Positions 40,941 through 41,231 of a DNA stretch of 41,231 nucleotides are shown here, piece by piece. Source of the stretch: Elusimicrobiota bacterium. GTDB lineage: Bacteria > Elusimicrobiota > Elusimicrobia > Elusimicrobiales > UBA9959. The notes below the pieces were generated by a model. That model ran no database searches and was not told where the DNA came from. It was given only the letters and a program-made list of their open reading frames with translations. The position numbers were made by a program, and so were the translations under genes. The stretch's first letter is position 1. The number at the start of each line of letters is the position of its first letter. The stretch lies in assembly GCA_016234365.1 (NCBI GenBank), contig JACRER010000045.1:1-41231 (forward strand). Reading direction: 5' to 3'.

Positions 40941-41231
40941 ATGGTCGTAGCTTCTGATCCCGCACGATACCATCGCCGCCAAGCTCGAACCGACGCTTTT
41001 TCCGGTTATTCCGTTCAGGATCTTCGTTACATGCGGCAGTTCTATCTGGTGTATCCGGAACTGATGCGTTCGGCCGAGATTCGCCACGCACTGCGTGGCG
41101 AATCCGGTACGCCTATCGGGGCGGGGGATGAGGAGCGGGGCGGCGGGGCGCTACGCGACCTTCTTGAGAGGGGGGACCATTCGATGGCTTCGAAGGGAGT
41201 GCCACAGGTCGAAGTCGCGCTGGAGGTTGAG
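40941..41231 (+). CDS. Possible DUF1016/YhcG-type PDDEXK nuclease fragment, 3' end cut by window edge
   Basis: The frame is open from ATG 40941 to the window end (97 codons). Residues 20-54 read FSGYSVQDLRYMRQFYLVYPEL...IRHALRGES, which resembles the N-terminal DUF1016 segment 'GFS..NLRYMRQFYL.FP...' of YhcG-like proteins, a family often found in defence and mobile regions. The roughly 60 residues that normally precede this segment are not seen; the first 19 residues show no similarity, and residues after 60 are Gly/Glu-rich and do not show the expected LSW(S/T)HYR motif. I therefore suspect a decayed or rearranged copy. A 27-base perfect palindrome (41078-41104) lies inside the IRHALRGE codons. 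No ribosome site is convincing. Confidence 0.35.
   Translation, partial: MVVASDPARYHRRQARTDAFSGYSVQDLRYMRQFYLVYPELMRSAEIRHALRGESGTPIGAGDEERGGGALRDLLERGDHSMASKGVPQVEVALEVE

Noticed and set aside
40664-40942. Minus-strand 92-codon frame upstream of and overlapping the cas9 start
   Set aside because: It covers the candidate tracrRNA and the cas9 ribosome-binding site in another frame and is not like any protein I know.
41151-41231. Minus-strand open frame of 26 codons entering from the right edge (ends ...VPPLKKVA)
   Set aside because: Too short to assign; it competes with the plus-strand DUF1016-like frame and cannot be judged without the next bases.
40707-41231. CRISPR array next to cas9
   Set aside because: No repeated 30-40-base unit with spacers is present; only the tracrRNA-like element is seen.

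Overview
The window reads as a chromosomal fragment of a Gram-negative bacterium with high GC content. TolC, two outer-membrane barrel proteins, a LolA-like C-terminus and FecR/periplasmic proteins all imply an outer membrane. The gene set and style look like an uncultivated lineage; Elusimicrobiota is my best guess, but that is an impression and not a proof. Both window edges cut through genes, and both edges carry sequence that looks unlike the middle.

Left edge (1-920): the C-terminal end of an RHS-type polymorphic toxin gene, disrupted by an out-of-frame internal deletion, followed by a lower-GC variable tip and an overlapping small membrane ORF that may be its immunity gene. Region 1041-14867 (plus strand): a barrel-like outer-membrane protein, then a dense housekeeping run: pyruvate phosphate dikinase, guanylate kinase, RNA polymerase omega, a family-4 uracil-DNA glycosylase, a PriA homologue that has lost its ATPase motifs, TyrRS, a FecR-domain protein, ThpR and MltG. 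A tRNA-Ala(CGC) follows, with its 3' half and terminator duplicated 151 bp downstream; then a conserved small protein and AsnRS.

Region 14933-24064: a small membrane protein (minus), an HD-domain protein (plus), and a minus-strand signalling operon (extracytoplasmic sensor with no kinase, membrane histidine kinase, response regulator, hybrid REC-PAS kinase, response regulator) behind a TTGACA promoter. Then come an unknown secreted protein and a B12-binding radical SAM protein. Region 24057-29405 (minus): membrane protein, LipA, AspRS, HisRS and a Crp/Fnr regulator, tightly packed.

Region 29406-37766 (minus): a heavy-metal module. An ECF sigma factor, an anti-sigma factor with a Cys/Met/His-rich tail on the far side of its membrane segment, a small membrane protein, TolC/CusC-like, CusB-like and CusA-like efflux proteins, a YHS plus heavy-metal-binding-domain protein and a second Cys-rich secreted protein are nearly contiguous. 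The inferred logic is metal sensing in the periplasm, sigma release, and expression of copper/silver-type efflux. Upstream lie TcdA and an outer-membrane barrel protein.

Right edge (39930-41231): the most striking part. An ORF starts as a convincing type II-C-like Cas9 (RuvC-I, bridge helix, start of REC) but after about 226 codons changes into the last ~32 residues of a LolA-like lipoprotein-sorting protein, the expected neighbour of the barrel gene it overlaps by one base. Divergent from cas9 is a ~107-nt candidate tracrRNA with its own TTGACA promoter, nexus hairpin and terminator, and then a possible DUF1016 nuclease remnant. The junction is either a genuine rearrangement or an assembly chimera close to the contig end. 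No CRISPR array or cas1/cas2 is visible.
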